A DNA stretch of 64,000 nt from Phaseolus vulgaris (GCF_000499845.2 NC_023759.2:39723172-39787171); one strand, 5' to 3'; shown: positions 33,581 to 44,138, counted from the first letter of the stretch. Numbers and translations are program-made. Notes: generated by a model from the sequence alone, not told the origin.

Positions 33581-34594
33581 CTACTCAGGGTACTGGACTT
33601 CCCTGATATGGCCTGCGGCGAGGAGCTTCTGTGTTTCATCCCTGATCGCCTGCCTCCTCTCCTCGTTAAACTTCCTTCTTCTCTGCCGCACTGGCTTGAC
33701 CTGGTTGTCCATTGCTAGATGATGGCACAAGAAGTCGGGGTCGATTCCCGGCATGTCCGAAGCAGACCATGCAAAAGCATCCAGATGCCGCTCTATCACC
33801 TTGGCGATCTGGTCCTGGAGCTCAGTCTCCAGAGATCTTCCCAACTTGAAGACCTTTCCCCCGATCTCCCTTTCGAGCCACTCCTCGACGGGTTTGGGTC
33901 TGGTTTCCCTGGCGATTACCGCCCTGGCGATTCCTAGTTCCCTCGCTTCCTTTGGGCGGTTCCTCGCCTCTTCTTCCCGATCGGCGTTCTCTCCCCTTGC
34001 TTCAGCGTCTATCATGACGACATCGCTGCCGGCGGTCGCCTCCATCGCCGTCGACCTGGGCTTCACACTGGGAGCCGGGGTGGTCGTGATGTAACTTACT
34101 GACCTCTTATTCTTCAGGCTATTCTCATAGCACTTCCTTGCTTCCTTCTGGTTAGATTTGATGGTGATCACCACCCCCTCCATAGACGGCAACTTCACCT
34201 TCATGTGCCTGGTCGAGGGCACAGCTCCTATTCTCTTGAGTGTTGGTCTTCCCAACAGAATGTTATATGCCGAGGGAGCATTCACGACGAGGTACCTGAT
34301 TTTCTCCGTCCTCGAGCCCGCCTCATCCGTGAATGTAGTTCTTAACTTGATGTACCCCCTGACCTCCACCTGATCGCCAGCAAACCCATACAAGCACCCT
34401 CCATAAGACCTCAGCTGGTCAAGGGGTAATTGCAGCTGTGTGAAAGTCGGCCAGAACATCACATCTGCCGAGCTTCCTTGGTCCACCAGTACCCGGTGAA
34501 CCTTTCTTCCCGCTGTGACAAGCGAGATGACTATGGGATCATTGTCGTGAGGCACAACGTCCCGGAGATCTTCTTTCGTGAACGTGATGTCCAC
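33581..34594 (-). CDS. Protease and start of RT, element B
   Basis: A 337-codon frame starting MDITFTKEDLRDVVPHDNDP. It has the aspartic-protease motif VLVDQGSSADVMFW (D-Q/T-G-S type), then NAPSAYNILLGRPTL, and reaches the RT N-terminus (RRRKFNEERRQAIRDE). It follows gag directly after a TAG stop and a few codons without ATG, so readthrough or loss of a sense codon has to be assumed. It ends at a nonsense mutation inside RT. Confidence 0.8.
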   Translation of the reverse strand: MDITFTKEDLRDVVPHDNDPIVISLVTAGRKVHRVLVDQGSSADVMFWPTFTQLQLPLDQLRSYGGCLYGFAGDQVEVRGYIKLRTTFTDEAGSRTEKIRYLVVNAPSAYNILLGRPTLKRIGAVPSTRHMKVKLPSMEGVVITIKSNQKEARKCYENSLKNKRSVSYITTTPAPSVKPRSTAMEATAGSDVVMIDAEARGENADREEEARNRPKEARELGIARAVIARETRPKPVEEWLEREIGGKVFKLGRSLETELQDQIAKVIERHLDAFAWSASDMPGIDPDFLCHHLAMDNQVKPVRQRRRKFNEERRQAIRDETQKLLAAGHIREVQYPE

Positions 34595-34609
34595 ATCTGG
34601 TGAGTGGTC

Positions 34610-35947
34610 CTAGAACATGTCCACCGTCATCACAGACCTTGCATATTTCTTCCTCTGTGATGCGGTGCATCCACCACCCGAGAAACCTCCAGCGATGGTG
34701 TGGATCTCTCCATGAGTGGGCATCTCATGCTGCTGAGCCTCACCACCCGCCGGCTGGGAGCTCGACGCGCCCCCCGTCCTCCTGTCCAGCAGGTAATCAT
34801 TCAAGAAACCGCTCTTGACCAGGTCGTCGAGCTGGTACCCCAGTGCTAAACACGAATCGACGGTGTGACCGAAACTCTGGTGGAACTCGCACCAGGCGTC
34901 TGGTTTTGGTCCTAACACCTTGTCGCCCACTTTCTCTGGCGCCTTAAGCCTGGCTGCTATGTTGGGAATGGCGATCAGATCCGCCAACCCCATGACAAAC
35001 TTATGCTTCGACGGGCGATTGTACTCCCTTAAGCGCCCTGGGCCCCTTCCCTTGTTTTTTCTTGGATCATAAGGATGGCGAGTCCTTTGATCCCTCTTGG
35101 TCGCCGCCGTCTCCAGCACCCTCTGTGGCTGGATCCTGGTCTGGGCACGTGGCCTAGCAGGGGCTACGCTCCCTCTCTTCTCGGCGACTTCACTTTCGTC
35201 GGCGATGTGGACCACCGCAAGTCGCCTAACCTCAGCAAACGTGGCGGGGTGAGCCCTAATCAGCGCTTCGCAGAAAGGTCCCGGCAGCACGCCCTTTTTG
35301 AAGGCGTATACCAGCATCTCCTCGTCTTTCGCAGGCGAGCGGACCATTTGTGCTCCAAAACGATTCAGATAGTCCCTGAGGGACTCTCCCTGGTATTGCC
35401 TTATGTCGAACAGGTCGTAAGACACCCTAGGTGGCGCCTTGTTCACAATGTACTGCTCGACGAAAAGCTTCGAAAACTGCTGAAAGTTGGTTATGTGACC
35501 TGTAGGCAAGCTCACAAACCATTCCAGCGTTGTTCCCTGGAGCGTGCTCACAAACATCTTGCAATATACAACATCCGAGCCTCCTGACAGCATCATCTGC
35601 GTGTGGAACGTGGTGAGATGTGCTTCAGGGTCCTCCACGCCGGTGAAAGTAGCCTTCACAGGTACTGCGCTCGCAGGGATAGGCGTGTCTGTGATCGCCT
35701 GAGCAAACGGCATAGGGAAAACGCGAGGTGGCGACGACGGCGCGACCTCTTCAACGACTTTTTTGAGCTCTTCATTCCTGGCCCGAGAGGCGACCAGGTC
35801 TTCGTGCATCTTTGCTTGCTCTATGCGCGAGGCCTCCACATTCGCCTGCAGCGCGCGAATGATCTCCACCATCTGCGCCATGGTCATGGCGCCTTCTGTA
35901 GCGACTGGCACAACGGGACTTGAACGGTTGCTTCTCATCTTTCTCAT
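34610..35947 (-). CDS. Gag of Tat-type retrotransposon B
   Basis: 445 codons, fully open. There is a coiled-coil-prone N-terminus (about residues 20-75, with EIIRALQANVEASRIEQAK), a core retrotransposon gag domain (about 95-260; FHTQMMLSGG, LEWFVSLP, QYQGESLRDYLNRF), a basic region (about 290-330), then a zinc-knuckle-like CEFHQSFGHTVDSC. It forms the particle shell that packages element RNA. It ends with TAG at 34610-34612, after which the same frame continues into protease (…MF, stop, DHSPDVDITFT). Element A has lost this gene. Confidence 0.9.
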   Translation of the reverse strand: MRKMRSNRSSPVVPVATEGAMTMAQMVEIIRALQANVEASRIEQAKMHEDLVASRARNEELKKVVEEVAPSSPPRVFPMPFAQAITDTPIPASAVPVKATFTGVEDPEAHLTTFHTQMMLSGGSDVVYCKMFVSTLQGTTLEWFVSLPTGHITNFQQFSKLFVEQYIVNKAPPRVSYDLFDIRQYQGESLRDYLNRFGAQMVRSPAKDEEMLVYAFKKGVLPGPFCEALIRAHPATFAEVRRLAVVHIADESEVAEKRGSVAPARPRAQTRIQPQRVLETAATKRDQRTRHPYDPRKNKGRGPGRLREYNRPSKHKFVMGLADLIAIPNIAARLKAPEKVGDKVLGPKPDAWCEFHQSFGHTVDSCLALGYQLDDLVKSGFLNDYLLDRRTGGASSSQPAGGEAQQHEMPTHGEIHTIAGGFSGGGCTASQRKKYARSVMTVDMF

Positions 35948-36109
35948 GAAAAATCAGCCAATCACACTCCAACGAGCAAAACCTTCACCAACAAACGATC
36001 GACTCAGCAATCAATCGGTCAAAAACCTTCAAACTCCCAAGAACCTCAAAAACGCGACTGCAACAGCACGCCGATAGATTCGGACGTCGAAACCTTCACC
36101 GAAACTCGC

Positions 36110-36505
36110 AATCGCACCACGAACCTACCATTTCTCCAGCAAAACTCCCAATTCGACAAACAGAAAACGCGAACGACCGGTAAAACCTCGAATCAACCGA
36201 TTGAAAACCGCGCGAACAGCAAGAAACTCCAAGAAAACCAATCGAAAGCTTGAACGATCGGCGGAAAACCTCACACTACCGATTAAAACCCAAACGAACG
36301 GTTGAAACCTCGAATTCATCGAACAAAACTCGAACGAACGGTGGAAACTCGAACTCACCGAACAAAACTTCGAAGAACGGTGGAAACTCGAACTCACCGA
36401 ACAAAACCTCGAACGAACGGTGGAAAACGGTTGCACCAGCACACAACCACGCGAAAACTACAGAAACCCCAAGAACTTACACTGTGGATGGGGACAGGTT
36501 TTACA
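36110..36505 (-). repeat. Leader region of element B with ~40-bp repeats
   Basis: About 36293-36425 has three and a half imperfect copies of a ~40-bp unit (GAACGGTGGAAACTCGAACT, then CACCGAACAAAA). The frames that pass through it in several registers are a by-product of this repetition, not genes. It lies between the 5' LTR and gag. Confidence 0.6.
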
Positions 36506-36527
36506 CGGCCCCACGGTGGGCACCTCA
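36506..36527 (-). promoter_or_regulatory. Probable primer-binding site of element B, mutated
   Basis: On the minus strand the base after the 5' LTR begins TGAGGTGCCCACCGTGGGG. Tat/Ogre elements normally start this site with TGGCGCC. The site looks like a mutated version, but the tRNA cannot be named with certainty. Confidence 0.4.
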
Positions 36528-37469
36528 TGATCCTGCCTGTTGACCTGAACGCGAGAGCCTTGCCTCGTCAAAGGTATCTTCCTCTGGATTGGCTTTGCAC
36601 TGTGCTAGCTTCCGTCCTTCACCTTGATTCACCTTAAGAACCTGCAAAAGACAGAACGGCGCCACTGCGGCCGATCGCGCTCTGACGCTCAAGTCAGCGA
36701 CTGAACCACCAAAATACTAAGAGGAAAACTAAGAACTTCAGGGACCGTGCAATATTCTCTCTCAGCGTACTCAAGTTCCCGCAAGCGTAAAAGAAATATT
36801 CTAAAACGCGCGTACCTCAGAAGTTCGTTAGAATCCCTTATATACCTGTGCATCTTCTCTCTCCTGACAGTTACACATCTGAACACGTGGCTCGCATCCA
36901 GCTGTACACGTGTCACCATCTGAAGCATCCTCTGCTTGAGCGTCACTTCTTACTCTTCAGGCTGTTCGACTAAGTTACCCACGCAGGGAGTAACTCGGTG
37001 TATAGCTGCCTTGGAGCGCGATCTCTTCTGTGTGGCGAGTACGGGTGTCATCATACACACCTTCCCTGTGGTCTCGCCGGCCGCCATCATGATCTGCTTC
37101 ACTTGCTTCACCATGCATGTTTGGGTAAGCTGTTCCCTGGCCTCAACCTCTGGCAAGCTAGGGAATGACCATCTGACAACTTCATCCTTCGCCTTGGAAG
37201 CCTTGAACAAGCTTTCCTGATCTTTCGGCGATGTCCTCCTCTCGGCGATCTCCGATCGCCTTGTCGCCTGGGTTCGCACCCGGCGACTACGACACAAACT
37301 TGGTGACCGCCGGTTTAGGTATGCTAGAGATCGGGGCACGCCAACTTAACGACCGGCGACTACACGAGCCCCCCGACTTCCTTCCCTTCTGTCAGCCAGG
37401 TGTCCCGTTCAACACGCCTATATTATAGCTTGCTGCCACGTCATCACTTCCGACTACCTGGGCGGTACA
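36528..37469 (-). repeat. 5' LTR of element B (942 bp)
   Basis: Pairs with 24751-25692 and is followed by CTTCT. The minus-strand TATATAAG at 36837-36844 is the probable promoter box for the element's RNA. Confidence 0.95.
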
Positions 37470-37474
37470 CTTCT

Positions 37475-38142
37475 CACTTTCACAGTGAATTAGTTATTGG
37501 ATGCATTTTAAAATAAAGGCCTTAATTTAAAATATGTATAATTACATTTTTCGTCCCTACATTTAAAGTCAATATTCAATTTACTACCGTGGTTTTTAAA
37601 AAAATTAATTTGGTCCCAAGATTTTAAAAAAAATATGTAATTTGGTCATTTCTATTAAATTTTTGCAAACGACATTAACTGATGATAATTTAGCACACAT
37701 AATATTATTAATATGCAAACGTGATCTGTACACGTAGTCACCAACTTTTAGAGATTTTTCTGTTCAACTTGTGTTCATCAAAATTGATATATATTGATGT
37801 TGTCTTTACACAATCTCTTATCAAATTCGTCCATTTATTATAGAATTCACGTTTTTTTTTCTATATATGGTATAATTCACATTTCTTCCTAACATATAAT
37901 ATAAGAAGTTCCATTCGATTGAATCGTGAGCTTTATCAAAATTTACCTTTAAAATAATACATTCTTATTTCTTTTAATATAAAACCGAATTTTGTATTGT
38001 ATAAATTATTAGAAAAATAAGGTAGAATTTAATAATTATGACATGGTATCATGATTATATATTTCGAAAGCAAAATTTTGATATTCTCCACTTTATAATC
38101 ATATGTTGTACTTTGAAATTAACACAAAATGCATGTACTGCA
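37475..38142. other. Remainder of CACTA-like copy 2, then intergenic DNA
   Basis: 37475-37530 is the inverted match to about 2485-2540. After that the match stops, and AT-rich sequence follows with an ACATTTTTCGTCCCTACATT-type stretch of the kind found in short DNA transposons. No gene seen. Confidence 0.4.
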
Positions 38143-38415
38143 TGTTAGGTATGAAGTCAGGACCAATTGGGTTGGACTGAGTAGACACCATGTTTTAGTG
38201 AGTGGACTTAATCATTGTGTCCTTTTATTATCTCTATTTAAAGAGATCATTGTACTTGTAATTGGTACGCAACAAAATAGAATGAAAACCTAATAGTTGT
38301 CCGTGTGGATGTAGGTTGTAGTTGGCGACCGAACCACGTTAAATCTTGTGTCGTTTATTTTTCTGCAGTTGATTCGTGATTGTGTGTGTTGTTTCCGTGT
38401 GCGTTTTTCCCATCA
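38143..38415 (+). repeat. 5' LTR of the short copia-type element
   Basis: 273 bp. It closely matches 40269-40551, for example TTTAGTGAGTGGACTTAATC and GGCGACCRAACCACGTTAAA blocks in both. Confidence 0.8.
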
Positions 38416-38417
38416 AG

Positions 38418-38430
38418 TGGTATCAAGAAC
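38418..38430 (+). promoter_or_regulatory. Primer-binding site (tRNA-iMet type)
   Basis: TGGTATCAAGAAC two bases after the LTR. The standard copia site starts TGGTATCAGAGC. Confidence 0.7.
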
Positions 38431-38879
38431 TTTGGTTCGTTTACACACTAGAGATCCGATCAGCAGAAATTAATCGACGAGACGTGAAAATTGTGGCTGC
38501 AGTAGCGTCCCAAAGTTAGGGTTTCGCAGAGGCGGAAGCAGCATCCCAAAGCTAGGGTTTCGCAGGGGCTGCAGCAGTGTCCCAAGGCTTAGGGTTTCAC
38601 AGCGGTGCAAGGAGGAGGCTCTCAGATTTGCTTCACAACAACGGTGACCAGCGACGGTGGTGGTGCGGAGCGCCAGTGCAGTGGGGAGTGCGACCAGGTC
38701 TGTTGGTGAGTGATTTTGGGTGGTGCAATTGTTGTGGTCTTGATTTAAAAAAAAAAGATTGTCAAGATCTGAAATTAGTTGTACCGAGTATCTCAACTAG
38801 TTGTTTGAGATGGCAGAAGACGGGAAGTTACGAATTAAAAATTCGATGGTACAAATTTCAGTTGGTGGAAAATGAAAAT

Positions 38880-39480
38880 TGAGGATTTGCGAGTTCAGTT
38901 ACTGAGCACATCAATATGATCTTAGCCAGACTTACGTCAGTGGGCATTAAGTTCGATGATGAAGTTCAAGCTTTACTACTGCTATTGTCTTTGCGTGACA
39001 GTTGGTCCGGAATGGTTACAACAGTTACTAGTTCAGCGAGATCCGATGGATTCACTTTTGAGAAGATTCGTGATCTCATTCTTGGCAAGGATGTCCGAAG
39101 AAGGAGTTCTGGGAAATTATCTAGTGAATCGCTATATGTCATTAGAGGTAAGAAAAATATCAGAGATAGTGGGAGCAAGAACAAAAGAAGGAGTCAGTCA
39201 AAGAATAGGGATTGCTAAAGTGTAACATGTTGGAACTGGAAGGAGGTGAGGCATTTCAGGAATCAATGCCCAAATGATAAATAAGTCAACATTGCAGAAG
39301 ACTTCGCGTACGAGGATTTTTTAGTCTGTTGCGTGGATAGCAGTGTAGATTCCTGTGTCATGGATTCTGAAGCATTGTAGAATCTAGTTACTGGAGACTT
39401 TAGAAAGGTAAGACTAGCGAACAACAAAACTCTTGATGTTACGGGCATGGGTGACATAGTGTTGAAGACACTAGTTGGTT
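38880..39480 (+). pseudogene. Copia gag and protease remnant
   Basis: Broken frames read HINMILARLTSVGIKFDDEVQ, LLLSLRDSW and FEKIRDLILGKDVRR, which is the C-terminal half of copia gag. Next come a decayed zinc knuckle (CWN.KEVRHFRNQCP) and a protease-like part with DSCVMDSEAL (ancestral DSGAS-type active site damaged) and LANNKTLDVTGMGDI. Stops at about 39218, 39282 and 39378 show it is dead. Confidence 0.75.
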
Positions 39481-39642
39481 TCTAGACTTTGAAGGATGTC
39501 AGAGTTGTTCCAAGCTTGAGGAACAATTTGATTTTTGTTAGGCAGTTGGATGGACAGGGGACATGGAGTGAAGTTCGGAAATTAGCAGTGGAAGGTCGTC
39601 AAGGGAAATCTTGTCATCGCCCGCGGAAGAAAGAGAGGTTCG

Positions 39643-40068
39643 TTGTATATGGTTGGATTACCGTCTGAGGGAGTGACCATCCCAGTTCAGAAGATAAACA
39701 AAGTCCGGTTCACAGAATCTCGTGAGCAAAAGAGGGTTGTCTTTATAAGAGAGAAACCCAGAGTCACAGGTCAGATTCAAGATGAACGAGCATGGAAAGG
39801 TTCAGGTAGACCATTCAGAGGTACTTATGGCAGTGGGAGCACGGGTTGTGCTTCAGCTGAGGTTCCTAGACGACAGTGGGTTTGGAGAACCAGTATTCCA
39901 GCGGTTGAAACTTCTCCAGAAAATTTCTTGTTGAATATGGAGAGTGTTTGTTCTCAGGTTGTTCCAGAATCCGACAGTTCCTGTAAGTGGGATTCGGTAG
40001 GAACTGAGAACGGGTCAGTGACTGACGTGTTGAAACTTAGGGGAGTTTTAACGAAGTCTTCAAAATGA
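39643..40068 (+). CDS. Unassigned 141-codon frame of the short copia-type element
   Basis: Starts MYMVGLPSEGVTIPVQKINK and continues with RVVFIREKPRVTGQ and GSGSTGCASAEVPRRQW to a Ser/Lys end. It takes the place where integrase should begin and has no integrase or RT motif. It is basic and Ser/Gly-rich, without membrane segments. It could be a fused remnant of the polyprotein that stayed open by chance, or a conserved part of this non-autonomous family. Low confidence that it is translated. Confidence 0.35.
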   Translation: MYMVGLPSEGVTIPVQKINKVRFTESREQKRVVFIREKPRVTGQIQDERAWKGSGRPFRGTYGSGSTGCASAEVPRRQWVWRTSIPAVETSPENFLLNMESVCSQVVPESDSSCKWDSVGTENGSVTDVLKLRGVLTKSSK

Positions 40069-40115
40069 TTAAGAAGACTGGTGGCAACTATAGTCGACAG
40101 ATTACAGAAGTACAT

Positions 40116-40318
40116 GTACACAGTTGAAGCGCAGATGAACATTGTTTCGTGACTTCAAGTGGGAGATTGTTGGGTATGAAGTCAAGACTAATTGGGTTGG
40201 GCTGACAAGACACCATGTACACAGTTGAAGCGCAGGTGAACATTGTTTCGTGACTTCAAGTGGGAGATTATTGGGTATGAAGCCATGACCAATTGGGTTG
40301 GGCTGAGTAGACACCATG
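40116..40318 (+). repeat. ~101-bp tandem duplication over the PPT/3' LTR junction
   Basis: Two copies of a segment running from GTACACAGTTGAAGCGCAG through GACTTCAAGTGGGAGAT to GACACCAT(G), with the LTR start (TGTTGGG, then TATTGGG) inside each. The second copy continues into the full 3' LTR. The first copy keeps the TG end. Confidence 0.8.
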
Positions 40319-40551
40319 TTTTAGTGAGTGGACTTAATCATTATGTCCCTTTATTATCTTTATTTATCTCTATTTAAAGAGATCATTGTACTTGTAATTA
40401 GTGCGCAACATAATAGAATGAAAACCTAATAGTTGTCTGTGTGGATGTAGGTTGCAATTGGCGACCAAACCACGTTAAATCTTGTGTCGTTTATTTTTCT
40501 GCAGTTGATTCGTGATTGTGTGTTGCTTCCGCGTGCGTTTTTCCCACTACA
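40269..40551 (+). repeat. 3' LTR of the short copia-type element
   Basis: About 283 bp, similar to 38143-38415 throughout. Its first bases are TATTGGG instead of TGTT(A/G)GG, and its end reads CCCACTACA. Confidence 0.75.
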
Positions 40552-42700
40552 CTCATAGTGAAAAGCAAAATAGAGCCTTTCCAATATAATGTTGAAAAGA
40601 TAAGATATTGATAGAAAACTACGCAATGGAATGGGGGAAAGCACTTGAAAAAGAGATTCAACCAGACACTAGAACATCTTTTGCTTTTAATAATGTCATA
40701 AAGATGAAGCATAGAACTGAAGAGCCACAATGTTGTTGTCTTCCAGAGGCAAAAAGACTAACAAATGGATTTTAATTAAAAATTAACTAAAGCTTTGCCT
40801 ATAATATTTTTAATAGTAAAAAGAAATTTAATATTTTAAATATTACATGAACACGCTTATATTGGTAGTGTATCAACATAAATTCAACGTGACGAGTATA
40901 AGGGTTATAAAGCTTCTAGTTAAAATTTAATTTAATAATAATAAAAAAAACAATAATATAGTTCATAAATCCTAAAAGTCTATAAACTAAGTTAGCTTTA
41001 AAATAAATAAATAAACACTAAGTAATAAATATGACAGTGTTTGTATGGAAAAAAATAAAATAAAACAAAGGTAGTTTTGAAATAAATAAACTTAACAATG
41101 AATATGTTTATAGTAAGAAAAAAGAGCAATAATGTGAATATGATTCATACCTTTTATAGAAGATGCATGGTGGTCCACAAAAACAATAATAGACTTACAT
41201 ATTCATTCTGTCGGTACAAAGAAGAATAAAACTTACAGTTAAAATTATATTTGCTTTTTCTTTCATCTCATTTTAATTGTAATATTTTTATTTTCTTTTT
41301 TCATAATATTACTCATCATTATATTATTATATATGAAAATTATTAAATAGAAATTAATTTTAAAAATAAAAATAACTAATTATTATATTAACTAAATTAA
41401 ATATTATTTTATTAATAAATAATTATTAATATTTAAAATAATTTTTATTATAATAAAAATTTAATTAATTTCTTACTAGGTTTTAATTAACTACAATATT
41501 TTAACTACTAATTTTAAAATTTTTAATTTCTAAATTTTATTAATAATAATATTGGTTTAAATATTAATAATTTTTTAATTTTAAAATAATATAAAACTTA
41601 ATTAATATAGTAATTAATTTTTTATCTCTAAAATTAATTTTATTTAATAACTTTCGGTCAAAAAAATATTTTTGTCCAAAAGATATACATATTTTGATTT
41701 TTCCATATTACCCTACATGATTATCTCCATTATGAAAAGAAAGAGAAACTCAAAAAAATAAATCCCAAAAGAAAACCATCAAATCAAACAGAAAGAGAAA
41801 GTGGGAGAGTAGTAAAACAAAATATTCCAAACAACTTAATTATAATTTTTGTTTAATATATTTTAAAATATTAACATTTCATATATTATCAATTTTTTTT
41901 AAAAAGTTACTTAAATCTAAAACTAGAAGTATCTCCTTATTAAATCCAATTTCAAATTTCAATCAAACTAAAATAATTAAGAATGTTTAGGATTATAAAA
42001 TAAATATGTGATTAGTTTCTATAAATTTTAAAAATATGCTTAAATAAGTTAAATATATGTAACAGCCAATTAAAAATTAATGATTTAATATTTGATGTGA
42101 AATCTAAAAAGTTTTATATAACTCACAAAATGTTCAATGAAGTAACATTCAATGTATTTCTTTTCCAGGAACCCAACACCTAGTCAAGCTGCTGCCACCT
42201 AATTCTCTTGTTTATCTTGAACGCAGTATATTTAGTGAGATTTAAATTTAAATATTATTTAATTACTAATGCTTTATATTTTTAAATTAATTTAAAAATA
42301 AATAATAGAAATTAATTTAAAATATAAAATAATTTTTTTAAAAAAAATTTGGTAGTTAATTTATATATATCAATTTAAAAATTATTTTATAAATTTTTAT
42401 TAATAATAGAAACTAATTTAAATATCAATAATTTTTTTAATTATAAAATAGTTTTAAATTTAGTCAAATAATAGTTAATTATTTTGATATCTAAATATAA
42501 TTTCTATTTAATAATTTTATTATAATAGATATGATATATAATTCATATTTAAATTAATAAATATATAATTTAATCCTTTAAAATAGTTTTTTTTATCATT
42601 ATAAGAAAACTTTATAGAAACTTATCTTTGATATTATAACTGTAATACAAGAAAATCATTAAATAAAATTATTTCTCTCAATGTTGCACACTAGAGTTAG
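40552..42700. repeat. AT-rich DNA with decayed inverted-repeat MITEs
   Basis: About 41335-41660 and 42240-42545 contain AATAGAAATTAATTTTAAAA- and GAAACTAATTTAAATATC-like arms in opposite orientations. They resemble the clearer MITE at 56333-56701. Ends are too mutated to set. No coding region is supported. Confidence 0.45.
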
Positions 42701-43506
42701 GTCGTTTAACCCCCTATTTAACCTAATTTTTTAGGGTTAGGTCGTTTCTTATGTCGCGTTGATGAATTAAGAGATAAAACATAAAAAAAAAATGATCATC
42801 TATCTGATGCATTCTCGCTCAAGCAAGGAATTCTCGCTTGAGCGAGAAAGACATCGATTTTCGAAAACTATTATGGAGCATTCTCGCTTGAGCAAGAATC
42901 TCCTATTGCAAAATTGGCTTTTTAGGCTCTTTCTCTATTATGGGACCTTCATGCTTTCTCCTTTTAGCTCAAATCATTCATCTTTAATCCAAATCTCCAT
43001 TTTTTCCTAGAAACCTGCAATCAACACCAAATTTGGGAATAAAATACTCTTATTCAAATAAAGATCATAAAAAATGTAAAAATGCATACATTCATAAATT
43101 ATGGATTATTTTATATGTATATTAGCAATAAATCCTCATAAGTGCCTATATTTTAATATAAAATATTACTAAAATTAGGCAATCATTTTAGCTAGTCGAG
43201 AAAGATTTTTTGTTAGTAATGCAGGTACAGTACATGGCTAGAAAGGCGTGATTTGGTGGTTCAGACTGGAGTGCAAGATGTTGGTGTTGTTGTCATCTTT
43301 GCAAAATTGTGCAATTCAATCTCGTACACAGAATTGGGCTTGAAAATTGTTCTTAGGGATGGGCTAAGTGAAATTTTGTATAATGTTGTGGAACAACTAA
43401 GTATATTTGAATAAGACTTCTTAGCAGCTAGTTCTTCAAGAAGTTATTAGTGGAGCAGGGTTTTAGAGGAACTTGTTTCATGATGTCGATTTTGGGACAT
43501 AAGAGT
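42701..43506. repeat. Intergenic DNA with a TTCTCGCTTGAGCGAGAA-type repeat
   Basis: Three copies of a near-palindromic motif lie at about 42812-42896 (TTCTCGCTCAAGCAAG, TTCTCGCTTGAGCGAGAA, TTCTCGCTTGAGCAAGAA). A 72-codon frame over it has no recognisable domain. The rest to the LINE tail at 43507 has nothing I can assign. Confidence 0.4.
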
Positions 43507-44138
43507 GTTTTTTATCAGCAAGTAAAAAATAATAAATATGAACCACTTTAGGGGTGGTCTAACCTTTATACAGGACATACTACAACAAGACCCACAATAC
43601 TCTTCCAGTTTACCAAAACCCTATTATACTACGAAAAAGCAAACAACCCAACCATAAGGAGAAACCTTACAAAAATAGTCAAACACGTCAAACCCTTCCT
43701 ACAAGAATGAAAGGCCATGAGGATCTAAGTCACTTAATAAAAAACATACATGTCAGAGGATCAATGCACCATTTAGAATAAGAAAAACGAGCAAGAACAA
43801 ATTTAGATGTTACCCAAGACCAAACCTTTAGTTGGCCAAGGTGAACATTTCTGAATGATCAATCACTCCACCTTTGAAAATATGCTTCTTCTTGTGCTTC
43901 CAGATTTCACCAAAAAATGCAATCCAAACACTTCCCCAAACTATATTTACTTGAACAGGAACATTTAACAAATTAAAATGCAAGAAGTGTGAAACAGGAT
44001 CATGGTGATTTACCGAAGTTAACCCCAGCCAAGCATAACATTGATTCCAAACTATCCAAGCAATCCTGCATTAAAAAACAAATGTCTTGTTGACTCCAGT
44101 TCCACCATGCAAAAGCAACAAAGGTTGCTAACAACTGC

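Larger units (their letters stand above)
24751..37469 (-). mobile_element. Complete Ty3/gypsy (Tat-type) LTR retrotransposon B, 12.7 kb
   Basis: Minus-strand order: 5' LTR (37469-36528), leader with short repeats, gag (35947-34610), protease/RT/RNase H/integrase (34594-30580), tandem-repeat spacer, antisense extra ORF (26290-28905 on the plus strand), polypurine tract and 3' LTR (25692-24751). Both LTRs are 942 bp and differ at about 17 positions by eye (near 2%, mostly transitions). A perfect CTTCT duplication flanks it. Structure is complete, but gag-pol has two in-frame stops and two frameshifts and the aORF has several stops. It is now probably non-autonomous though recently inserted. Confidence 0.95.
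38143..40551 (+). mobile_element. Short copia-type LTR element lacking integrase and RT
   Basis: 5' LTR 38143-38415 (TGTTAGGTATGAAG...TTCCCATCA), then TGGTATCAAGAAC at 38418-38430, which fits an initiator-Met tRNA primer site. The 3' LTR is 40269-40551, preceded by the purine-rich AAGTGGGAGAT. A ~101-bp tandem duplication (40116-40318) repeats the PPT/LTR junction. The interior has only gag and protease remnants plus one extra frame; there is no room for integrase, RT and RNase H. I could not confirm a target duplication. Confidence 0.8.

Noticed and set aside
38470..38882. 108-codon minus and 101-codon plus frames with repeated LGFHS-like or LRNPSFG-like units
   Set aside because: They come from short internal repeats in the leader of the small copia-type element; no domain, and opposite frames are equally open.
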